Part shown: positions 1-6,636 of the stretch, piece by piece | Numbering within the stretch: position 1 is the stretch's first letter | Layout of the letters: the number at the start of each line of letters is the position of its first letter | Assembly: GCA_947176655.1 (NCBI GenBank) | Contig: CAMWRK010000022.1 | Span: 1-15,157 of the forward strand | Reading direction: 5' to 3' | DNA length: 15,157 bases | Origin: an uncultured Prevotellaceae bacterium | GTDB taxonomy: Bacteria; Bacteroidota; Bacteroidia; Bacteroidales; Bacteroidaceae | Translations under genes and position numbers: made by a program | Notes under the pieces: generated by a model | Databases searched by the model: none | What the model saw: the letters and a program-made list of their open reading frames with translations, nothing else | What the model was told of the DNA's origin: nothing

Positions 1-55
1 CCGTGGTCTTAAGCGCGAAGACCGATGGTCTTAACGCTTAAGACCACGGTGTCTG
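1..55. repeat. Palindromic repeat, copy A (edge of window)
   Basis: Positions 1-49 form a near-perfect palindrome. The 15-bp outer arms are CCGTGGTCTTAAGCG (1-15) and its exact reverse complement (35-49). An inner stem AAGACC/GGTCTT (18-23 / 27-32) closes a 3-nt loop. With the flank TGTCTG (50-55), its reverse complement matches 12800-12854 at 51 of 55 positions by hand alignment. It begins exactly at the window edge, so the element may extend further left. It resembles a dispersed REP/BIME-like intergenic palindrome; its function is unknown. Confidence 0.8.
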
Positions 56-640
56 TATCCGGACATCACGAGGACGTGGTCAGGAGATTGTGAGGAGCTT
101 GGTGAGGTGACTTGGAAATGGCCAATGGTGGACTGGAAATATCATGACAACGGATGGTAGCCGGCAGGGATTCATTCCCGTTACGTTACTTATATGATAC
201 TCACATTATCACATGACCATATTTATTTATGACAACATTGGCTTATACCTTATTAATATATATAGAGAGAGAAAGAAAAATGAAGATTCCGTCCACGTAA
301 GAACAATCTCTCGCCGTCATGTCGGCACAGACAGTATCACTTAAGATAAGGCATGAGCTTTTTTATGTCACCTGCGGACATAAGAAATACGGCATCATCA
401 GACAACAAAGAGCACCGATTCTCACGAACCGAGTGCCCCTCACACCATGACTAATGTATTATTATTAATCTCTCAAACTTATACTCTGTTATATTCCTGA
501 AATCAATCTTTTTGTTATCTTACCTTAAACAAGTACTATTTGAGTGGTGCTAACCTAAACAAACTTAACCTAATCTGAATTTTATCTTCTTAACTTAAAA
601 CAAGTTATTGTATCTGTATGTATGGCCTTTCAGGAAGTGA
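56..640. other. Non-coding stretch left of leuS
   Basis: No credible gene is visible on either strand. The stretch contains an AT-rich run of TA and AGA repeats around 255-282 and small hairpins: GCCG/CGGC at 313-316 / 323-326 and TTATGTC/GACATAA at 363-369 / 377-383. A stem also forms between AGCACCGATT and AACCGAGTGC around 411-441. A minus-strand -7 motif lies at its right border (647-654), so part of it may be transcribed leftward as an untranslated leader or small RNA. The three loosely related motifs at 519-607 are listed separately. Confidence 0.5.
519..607. repeat. Three degenerate copies of an AT-rich motif
   Basis: CTTACCTTAAACAAGTA (519-535), CTAACCTAAACAAACT (550-565) and CTTAACTTAAAACAAGTTA (589-607) are imperfect copies of one another. 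A partial copy, CTTAACCTAAT, lies at 564-574. Spacing is irregular. In AT-rich intergenic DNA this could be chance; if real, it could be a set of protein-binding sites next to the leftward promoter. Confidence 0.3.
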
Positions 641-646
641 CCGATG

Positions 647-654
647 CAAAGGTA
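647..654 (-). promoter_or_regulatory. Putative minus-strand -7 element (TACCTTTG)
   Basis: The + strand reads CAAAGGTA, so the minus strand carries TACCTTTG, an exact match to the Bacteroidota -7 consensus TAnnTTTG. It would drive leftward transcription into 1-640. No good -33 TTG (CAA on the + strand) is found at the expected distance, about 674-677, so the call rests on the -7 box alone. Confidence 0.4.
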
Positions 655-714
655 CACGAATTTCAATGATGTGAATTGTAGAGGTTTGAATAATTGTAAG
701 GAAAACACTTGTTT

Positions 715-750
715 TTTGATTTATGTCAAAACATCTTGACAGAAATCAAA
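715..750. promoter_or_regulatory. 36-bp interrupted dyad upstream of leuS
   Basis: TTTGATTT (715-722) pairs perfectly with AAATCAAA (743-750). Inside it, TGTCAA (724-729) pairs perfectly with TTGACA (736-741) around the 6-nt loop AACATC. Only one mismatch (A723/G742) interrupts 14 base pairs. No T-run follows on either strand, so a terminator is unlikely. It lies between the possible leftward promoter and the leuS promoter, which fits an operator or a structured element. Confidence 0.45.
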
Positions 751-804
751 CATTGGGCATGTGTTAATGACGGTGTGCCGTCCTGTCATGATGTGCCCGG
801 AACA

Positions 805-866
805 TGTTGTCGCAGTATGTCTGACAACAACGCCTACACTCCTTGTCTTACACTTGTCTGACAAGG
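805..866. promoter_or_regulatory. Two tandem TTGTC...GACAA dyads
   Basis: Dyad 1 is TGTTGTC (805-811) with GACAACA (823-829). Dyad 2 is CCTTGTC (841-847) with GACAAGG (860-866). Both have 7-bp perfect arms and spacers of 11 and 12 bp. Each right half contains the 9-bp near-palindrome TGTCTGACA (818-826 and 855-863), 37 bp apart; the second extends to CTTGTC-T-GACAAG. The pair ends 31 bp before the -33 box of the leuS promoter. A transcription-factor operator is a reasonable inference, but no regulator is known here. Confidence 0.4.
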
Positions 867-897
867 GTATACGTCTACAAAATAAAGACGATTTTAT

Positions 898-928
898 TTT
901 GTTATCCGCTCACTTCGTTGTATCTTTG
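898..928 (+). promoter_or_regulatory. leuS promoter (Bacteroidota type)
   Basis: TTTG (898-901) and TATCTTTG (921-928) are separated by 19 bp. This matches the Bacteroidota primary-sigma arrangement TTTG-N19-21-TAnnTTTG. Transcription would start near 934, giving a leader of roughly 20 nt before the leuS ATG at 956. It also excludes the longer in-frame start at 761, which lies upstream of the promoter. Confidence 0.75.
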
Positions 929-955
929 TGTCCAAAAACGATTACAAAAATAGAG

Positions 956-3796
956 ATGAAAGAGTACGATTTTCGAAAGATAGAGGAGAAGTGGCGTGCC
1001 AGATGGGTGGCTGACAAAACATATCATGTCACCGAGGATGCGGGCAAGCCTAAATTCTATGTCCTCAATATGTTTCCATATCCCAGCGGAGCCGGTCTGC
1101 ACGTAGGCCATCCTCTCGGCTATATAGCCAGCGACATATATGCGCGTTTCAAGCGTCAGCAGGGTTATAATGTACTCAACCCCATGGGTTATGATTCCTA
1201 CGGATTGCCTGCCGAACAATATGCCATACAGACGGGACAGCACCCGGAGAAGACCACATTCCAGAATATTGACCGCTACCGTGAACAGTTGGACAAGATA
1301 GGTTTTTGCTTTGACTGGGACCGTGAGGTCAGAACTTGTGCACCCGGATATTACCACTGGACGCAGTGGGCTTTCCAGAAGATGTTCGAATCGTATTTCT
1401 GCACCTCATCCGGCAAGGCTCAGCCCATTTCCCGCCTGATAGAGCATCTTGAGGCTTACGGCACGGAGGGTCTGACCGTTTCATGCAGCGAGGAACTGAC
1501 GTTTACCGCCGAAGAATGGCGAGCCATGAGCGAGCAGGAGAAGAGCCGCGCCCTGATGAATTACCGCATAGCTTTTCTTGGCGAGACGATGGTGAACTGG
1601 TGTCCCAAATTGGGCACTGTACTGGCCAACGACGAAGTCGTGGAAGGGGTCAGTGTGCGTGGCGGTTATCCTGTGGAACAGAAGAAGATGCGTCAGTGGT
1701 GCTTGCGTGTCAGTGCCTATGCGCAACGTCTGCTGGACGGTTTGCAGACCATAGAGTGGAGTGACAGCATCAAGGAAACACAGAAGAACTGGATAGGACG
1801 CAGCGAGGGTGCCGAAGTTCAGATACGTGTTGCCGACAGCGATGTGGAGTTCACCATTTTCACTACCCGTGCCGACACAATGTTCGGTGTCACGTTCTTT
1901 GTTCTTGCTCCGGAAAGCAAACTTGTAGCAGACCTTACGACTCCGGAACAGAAAGTAGCCGTAGAGGAATATCTGGCCTATGTCAAGAGCCGCACCGAGC
2001 GCGAGCGAATGATAGACCACACAGTCACGGGTGTTTTCTCCGGTTCATACGGCATAAACCCCATAACTGGGGACAAGTGTCCGATATACATATCTGAATA
2101 TGTTCTGTCCGGTTACGGAACAGGAGCCATCATGGCTGTGCCCGCGCACGATTCGCGTGACTATGCCTTTGCCCGTCATTTCAACCTGCCTGTCATTCCT
2201 TTGATAGAGGGTGCCGATGTCAGCGAAGAGAGTTATGATGCCAAAGACGGCATAGTCATGAATTCCCCAATGGAGGGCAAGACATCCTTCAAGGGCTTCA
2301 GCCTGAACGGCCTTACCGTCAAAGAGGCCATCGAGGCGACAAAGAAGTTTGTTGCCGAGAACGGTTTGGGACGTGTCAAGGTCAATTACCGTCTGCGCGA
2401 TGCCATTTTCTCGCGTCAGAGGTATTGGGGCGAACCATTTCCTGTGTATTATAAGCAGGGAATACCTTGTATGATTCCCGAAGATTGTCTGCCCTTGGAA
2501 TTGCCTCAAGTAGAGAATTTCCTGCCTACGGAGAGCGGTGAGCCTCCCCTCGGAAACGCTCAGTTCTGGGCTTGGGATGAAAGCAACCGGAAGGTTGTGG
2601 ATAAGGCTCTCATAGATGAGAAGACGGTATTTCCCATAGAACTTTATACCATGCCCGGTTTTGCCGGTTCCAGCGCATACTATCTCAGGTATATGGACCC
2701 TGACAATGACAAGGCACTTGTCGGGGAGAAGAATGCACAGTATTGGCAGAACGTGGATTTGTATGTAGGCGGTAGCGAGCATGCCACCGGACATCTTATA
2801 TATTCGCGATTCTGGAACAAGTTCTTGTTCGACCTTGGTGTCAGCAAAAAGGAAGAGCCGTTCCAGAAGCTCATCAATCAGGGTATGATACAGGGCCGGA
2901 GCAATTTCGTCTACCGCATCAAGGATACCAACACATTTGTAAGCCTGGGGCTGAAGGACGGATATGAAGTTACACCCATCCACATGGATGTCAACATCGT
3001 GAAGAACGATGTTCTGGATGTGGAGGCATTCAAGGCATGGCGTCCGGAGTATGCCACGGCAGAGTTTATTCTGGAGGACGGCAAATATGTATGTGGCTGG
3101 GCTGTTGAGAAGATGTCCAAGAGCATGTACAATGTTGTTAACCCGGACATGATAGTCAGCAGCTACGGAGCAGATACCCTTCGCCTCTATGAAATGTTCC
3201 TCGGTCCTGTGGAGCAGAGCAAGCCTTGGGATACGAACGGCATAGACGGATGTCACAGATTCCTTAAGAAATTGTGGCAGCTTTTCTGGGACAAGGACGG
3301 CAACCTCCGTGCCGACAGCAGCGAGCCTACGGCAGACAACATGAAGAGTCTGCACAAACTCATAAAGAAGGTCACTTCCGATATAGAGGAGTTTTCGTAC
3401 AACACCTCCATTTCCGCTTTCATGGTTGCCACAAACGAACTTACCGCCCAGAAGTGCAGCAGCCGAGAGGTTCTGGCACAGATGGTTGCGTTGCTTGCTC
3501 CGTTTGCTCCGCACATGGCGGAAGAATTGTGGGAAGCACTTGGCGGAGAAGGCAGTGTCTGCGATGCCCGCTGGCCGGAGTTCAATGAAAAGTATCTTGT
3601 GGAGAGCACGGTGCAGTTGGGCGTACAGTTCAATGGCAAGGTTCGCTTCTCAATGCTTTTCCCTGCCGATGCCACTCCGGAGGAGATGGTGAAACTCGCC
3701 ATTTCTGCTCCCGAAGCTCAGAAGCATCTGGAAGGCAAGCAGATTGTCAAGACAATAGCCGTGCCCAAGCGAATAGTAAATATTGTGGTAAAGTAA
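956..3796 (+). CDS. leuS: Leucine--tRNA ligase
   Basis: This class Ia aminoacyl-tRNA synthetase of the cytoplasm charges tRNA-Leu. The product is 946 aa, a usual length for Bacteroidota LeuS. The N-terminal part starts MKEYDFRKIEEKW, and the HIGH-type signature is HVGH at residues 49-52. The CP1 editing domain shows TTRADTMFG (303-311) and the AVPAHDSRD segment with the editing Asp at 399. The KMSKS loop is at 719-723, followed by the anticodon-binding domain. The open frame reaches back to 761, but those 65 residues lie upstream of the promoter at 898-928 and look unlike LeuS, so ATG 956 is preferred. It is the first gene of a run with two yitT genes and rdgB; the next gene starts 15 bp downstream. 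Confidence 0.97.
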   Translation: MKEYDFRKIEEKWRARWVADKTYHVTEDAGKPKFYVLNMFPYPSGAGLHVGHPLGYIASDIYARFKRQQGYNVLNPMGYDSYGLPAEQYAIQTGQHPEKTTFQNIDRYREQLDKIGFCFDWDREVRTCAPGYYHWTQWAFQKMFESYFCTSSGKAQPISRLIEHLEAYGTEGLTVSCSEELTFTAEEWRAMSEQEKSRALMNYRIAFLGETMVNWCPKLGTVLANDEVVEGVSVRGGYPVEQKKMRQWCLRVSAYAQRLLDGLQTIEWSDSIKETQKNWIGRSEGAEVQIRVADSDVEFTIFTTRADTMFGVTFFVLAPESKLVADLTTPEQKVAVEEYLAYVKSRTERERMIDHTVTGVFSGSYGINPITGDKCPIYISEYVLSGYGTGAIMAVPAHDSRDYAFARHFNLPVIPLIEGADVSEESYDAKDGIVMNSPMEGKTSFKGFSLNGLTVKEAIEATKKFVAENGLGRVKVNYRLRDAIFSRQRYWGEPFPVYYKQGIPCMIPEDCLPLELPQVENFLPTESGEPPLGNAQFWAWDESNRKVVDKALIDEKTVFPIELYTMPGFAGSSAYYLRYMDPDNDKALVGEKNAQYWQNVDLYVGGSEHATGHLIYSRFWNKFLFDLGVSKKEEPFQKLINQGMIQGRSNFVYRIKDTNTFVSLGLKDGYEVTPIHMDVNIVKNDVLDVEAFKAWRPEYATAEFILEDGKYVCGWAVEKMSKSMYNVVNPDMIVSSYGADTLRLYEMFLGPVEQSKPWDTNGIDGCHRFLKKLWQLFWDKDGNLRADSSEPTADNMKSLHKLIKKVTSDIEEFSYNTSISAFMVATNELTAQKCSSREVLAQMVALLAPFAPHMAEELWEALGGEGSVCDARWPEFNEKYLVESTVQLGVQFNGKVRFSMLFPADATPEEMVKLAISAPEAQKHLEGKQIVKTIAVPKRIVNIVVK

Positions 3797-3811
3797 ATCT
3801 GTGCCTGTCAC

Positions 3812-4747
3812 ATGAAATCCAAGACAAAATTGGCCGAGCAGCGGGAAAAACTGCAAAATCGTCTCTGTAAGTTTCATATCTGGGATTTTGTCAAAGATAT
3901 GATTTTCATTAATCTCGGTATGGCTATCTATGATTTTGGATGGGCCTTGTTCCTGTTGCCATACAAGATAACTACCGGTGGCGGGGTCGGCCTGTGTGCC
4001 ATTGTCCAGTATGCAACGGGCTTCCCCATGCAATACAGTGTCCTGATCATAAACGCCGGCCTTCTGTTGCTTGCGTGGTGGCAACTCGGGTGGAAATTTG
4101 CCTCGAAGAGTCTGTATGCCGTACTGTCTCTGACGTTGTATCTGCAACTCGGACAGGACATAGTCACAGATGAGAGCTATGGGCTTTGGCGCGTACTCGG
4201 AGACAATCAGGAGGGGATTGCATGCATTCTCGGAGCCATACTTAACGGCATAGGCATAGGTATGGTGTTCATGAGTGGCGGTAGTACCGGAGGATGGGAC
4301 ATCATCGCGTCCATAGTAAACAAGTATAGAAATGTCAGCATCGGACGCGTTCTGCTGTATCTTGACCTGTTTGTCATAGGCAGTTGCTATTTCCTGTTCC
4401 ACAGCTGGCAGATGGTTGTATTCGGATATGTTACTCTGGTGGTATATACTTTTGCGGTCGACACCATGATAAACTCATCCAAACAGGACATACAGTTTAC
4501 CATATATACCAGACACCATGACCTCATGGTCGAATCCATACGCATGCAGACAGGCCACACCGCCACTTTGCTCTTCGCCGAAGGAGGTTTTACCCACAAT
4601 GATCTTAGAGTGGTAGTGACCATCGTACACAAGAGCGAGCAGGTGGAAGTGTTGCGTCTCATACGCGATACAGACCCGGAGGCATTTGTTACATTCCATC
4701 GTGTAGAGGGTGCTTTCGGCAAGGGATTTAATGTAATAAGGGCATAG
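3812..4747 (+). CDS. YitT family membrane protein (first paralogue)
   Basis: Membrane protein of the YitT/DUF161 family, 311 aa, with a C-terminal DUF2179 domain. Several hydrophobic segments are visible: about residues 25-50, 65-90, 100-115, 140-165 and 180-215. The family signature appears as GGSTGGWDIIASIVNKY in the middle; the second glycine pair is followed by W rather than the S/T of its neighbour. The C-terminal soluble part ends with DPEAFVTFHRVEGAFGKGF, as in DUF2179, but its glycine-rich segment (EGGFTHNDLR) is shorter than in the downstream paralogue. It lies between leuS and the second yitT gene (15-bp and 14-bp gaps), so it is probably cotranscribed. The family's substrate is not established; transport is often assumed. 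Confidence 0.9.
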   Translation: MKSKTKLAEQREKLQNRLCKFHIWDFVKDMIFINLGMAIYDFGWALFLLPYKITTGGGVGLCAIVQYATGFPMQYSVLIINAGLLLLAWWQLGWKFASKSLYAVLSLTLYLQLGQDIVTDESYGLWRVLGDNQEGIACILGAILNGIGIGMVFMSGGSTGGWDIIASIVNKYRNVSIGRVLLYLDLFVIGSCYFLFHSWQMVVFGYVTLVVYTFAVDTMINSSKQDIQFTIYTRHHDLMVESIRMQTGHTATLLFAEGGFTHNDLRVVVTIVHKSEQVEVLRLIRDTDPEAFVTFHRVEGAFGKGFNVIRA

Positions 4748-4761
4748 GAGGCATAGGCAAA

Positions 4762-5667
4762 GTGAACAGCAACGTAATGAACAGTATCAGGCTAAAGGAT
4801 ATCATCCCATCCGGCAAGGATATGTTGCTGATGGTAGCAGGTCTGTTGATATTTTCCATAGGATTTGCTCTTTTCGTTCTTCCGTACAAGATGACCGGTG
4901 GCGGCGTGTCTGGCGTTGGAGCGTTGATATATTATGTCATAGGCTTCGACCCGTCTTATTCCTATTTCATCATTAATTTGGGCTTGCTGCTCTTTGCCCT
5001 GAAGATTCTCGGCCTCAAGTACACCATAAGGACCCTGCTTGCCACGGCACTGATTTCCGTGTTCATCGAATTTGCACAGTCATGGATAACATTGGAGGAC
5101 GGCACCTTGTACAAGGTTATAGGTGACGAGAAGTTCATGGCCTGTGTGCTTGGCGGACTTACCGACGGTCTCGGCCTCGGTTTGGTGTTTTTGTCGGGCG
5201 GTAGCACAGGAGGGTCGGACATTATCGCTTCCATAGTGAACAAATACAAGCCCATCAGTCTTGGGCGCGGCTTGCTTATGGTTGACATCTTCATTGTGTC
5301 GCTCAACTGGTTTGTCATAGGCGATGTTGAGACGCTGGTCATGAGCTACTGCATGATGTTCATTGCCATAAACATGGTGGATTATGTCGTAAACGGCGCA
5401 CGGCAGAGTATCCAGTTCCTTATCATTTCCGAACGCTACGAACAGATCGCCACACGTATCAACGACGAGTTGCAACGCGGTTGTACCATATTGGAAGGAC
5501 GTGGCTGGTATAGCAAGCAGCAACGTCCGGTATTGCTTGTGATGGCCAAGAGATTGGAGCGAAAGGAAATCTTCGATCTGATACACGAAGAAGACCCTAA
5601 TGCGTTCGTGTCCATGTCCAATGTGGAGGGTGTCTTTGGAGAAGGTTTTGACCCAATAAAAAAATGA
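4762..5667 (+). CDS. YitT family membrane protein (second paralogue)
   Basis: Second YitT/DUF161 plus DUF2179 protein, 301 aa from a GTG start at 4762. An in-frame ATG at 4777 is an alternative. AGGAG at 4746-4750 sits 11 nt before the GTG, unusually purine-rich for this phylum. The signature is GGSTGGSDIIASIVNKY, and the DUF2179 part contains EGRGWYSKQQRPVLLV and ends DPNAFVSMSNVEGVFGEGF. It shares the architecture of the preceding gene but has diverged widely outside the signature, so this is an old duplication rather than a recent one. Its stop overlaps the rdgB start by 4 bp (ATGA), indicating translational coupling. The function beyond a polytopic membrane protein is unknown. Confidence 0.9.
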   Translation: MNSNVMNSIRLKDIIPSGKDMLLMVAGLLIFSIGFALFVLPYKMTGGGVSGVGALIYYVIGFDPSYSYFIINLGLLLFALKILGLKYTIRTLLATALISVFIEFAQSWITLEDGTLYKVIGDEKFMACVLGGLTDGLGLGLVFLSGGSTGGSDIIASIVNKYKPISLGRGLLMVDIFIVSLNWFVIGDVETLVMSYCMMFIAINMVDYVVNGARQSIQFLIISERYEQIATRINDELQRGCTILEGRGWYSKQQRPVLLVMAKRLERKEIFDLIHEEDPNAFVSMSNVEGVFGEGFDPIKK

Positions 5668-6293
5668 CTATGGTATTTGCAACAAACAATGAACACAAGC
5701 TGCGCGAGATACGTCAGATATTGGGTTCGGAAATAGAGATACAGAGTCTTGCCGATATAGGATGTACCGACGAGATACCGGAAGACAGCGACACGCTGGA
5801 GGGAAACGCTCTTCAGAAAGCCAGGTATGTGGCCGAAAAATACGGTGTGGACTGTTTTGCCGATGATACCGGTCTGCATGTTGATGCTCTCGGCGGTGCC
5901 CCAGGAGTGTATACGGCTCGTTTCGGTACGATGAACGGATTTGGAGACAGCCACGATGCTATGGCCAATATCAGGTGTCTTCTTTCCAAGATGGATGGTC
6001 AGGAAGACCGCACAGCCCGTTTCCGCACCGTCATAGCCTTGGTGTGCCATAAGCATACGTGTTGTGCACCGGAGGGGAACCGGTCGCCTGCTTTCGACGA
6101 ACATCTTTTTGAAGGCATTGTCAAGGGCAGGATAGTCACGGCTCTCAGAGGAGACAACGGTTTCGGCTACGACCCCGTCTTTGAAGTAGAGGAAACCGGA
6201 CAGACCTTTGCCGAAATGGGGGCTGATGGCAAGAATGCCGTTTCCCACCGTGCACGTGCTGTAGCTCGTCTGGCCGAGTTCCTGAAACGTTAG
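5664..6293 (+). CDS. rdgB: RdgB/HAM1 family XTP/dITP diphosphatase
   Basis: Non-canonical purine NTP pyrophosphatase, 209 aa. The family hydrolyses dITP, XTP and ITP to monophosphates, keeping deaminated purines out of DNA and RNA. Visible motifs in order: TNNEHK at residues 7-12 (phosphate binding), FADDTG with acidic residues at 67-68, GAPGVYTARF, GDNGFGYDPVF and SHR at 194-196 (base recognition). Length and motif order are normal. A start at the internal ATG 5670 (third codon) is equally possible. It is the last gene of the leuS run, overlapping yitT2 by 4 bp and followed by a hairpin with a T-run. Confidence 0.95.
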   Translation: MTMVFATNNEHKLREIRQILGSEIEIQSLADIGCTDEIPEDSDTLEGNALQKARYVAEKYGVDCFADDTGLHVDALGGAPGVYTARFGTMNGFGDSHDAMANIRCLLSKMDGQEDRTARFRTVIALVCHKHTCCAPEGNRSPAFDEHLFEGIVKGRIVTALRGDNGFGYDPVFEVEETGQTFAEMGADGKNAVSHRARAVARLAEFLKR

Positions 6294-6365
6294 GACTCTG
6301 GCATTCTGTACGGGGAAATATAATACTGTGAGGGACTACAATGAGCAGGAAAGATAAGGATATTG

Positions 6366-6423
6366 CTCTCTTCGTTGCATTCTGCATTGAAGAATGCGGT
6401 TGAGAGTAGGCCTTGTTTTTTTT
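6366..6423 (+). terminator. Probable intrinsic terminator after rdgB
   Basis: The stem GCATTCT (6377-6383) / AGAATGC (6391-6397) with a 7-nt loop is extended, across an internal loop, by CTCTC (6366-6370) / GAGAG (6402-6406). An uninterrupted run of eight T follows at 6416-6423, about 9 nt beyond the stem. It separates the leuS-rdgB run from the metK promoter. Confidence 0.6.
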
Positions 6424-6458
6424 GTTCTGCCGGTGCAATGAATCTCAAAATTTTTATC

Positions 6459-6466
6459 TACCTTTG
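6459..6466 (+). promoter_or_regulatory. metK promoter, -7 element
   Basis: TACCTTTG is an exact match to the Bacteroidota -7 consensus TAnnTTTG. The -33 region (about 6436-6440, GCAATG) is a poor match. Transcription would begin near 6472, leaving a leader of about 165 nt before the metK ATG, long enough for the riboswitch-like element at 6488-6534. Confidence 0.6.
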
Positions 6467-6487
6467 CAACTGATTTAAGTTAACACA

Positions 6488-6534
6488 TGTGGATAGATTT
6501 GGGCTGCTTGCAACCACAGAAAAAAATGCTAAAA
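6488..6534 (+). ncRNA. SAM-II-like riboswitch in the metK leader
   Basis: Conserved blocks of the SAM-II (SAM_alpha) aptamer appear in order. P1 is TGTGG (6488-6492) pairing with CCACA (6514-6518). GATTTG (6496-6501) lies in the P1 loop, followed by GCTTGCAACCAC (6506-6517), an A-rich linker and GCTAAAA (6528-6534). The spacing resembles SAM-II RNAs as I remember them. The site begins about 16 nt into the predicted transcript of the SAM synthetase gene, the expected place for feedback by SAM. Against it: a convincing P2 pseudoknot between the P1 loop and the A-rich linker was not found by hand, and the aptamer ends about 100 nt before the start codon. Confidence 0.55.
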
Positions 6535-6636
6535 GAAAAGACCTGCATATTATAGAGAGCATCGTACAGGACTTTGACGCATTCCGCCCTATTTCTTTCC
6601 CCATACATTATTAATTATACATAGAGAATTAAGATT

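Noticed and set aside
255..282. TA/AGA simple repeat as a functional element or phase-variable tract
   Set aside because: It is short and imperfect and not next to any gene start.
761..955. In-frame 65-residue extension of leuS
   Set aside because: It lies upstream of a well-spaced promoter at 898-928, contains dyads, and its residues do not resemble LeuS; ATG 956 gives the normal N terminus.
2045..3514. 489-codon open frame antisense to leuS
   Set aside because: It is fully inside a certain gene on the other strand, with no recognisable domain; a by-product of codon use.
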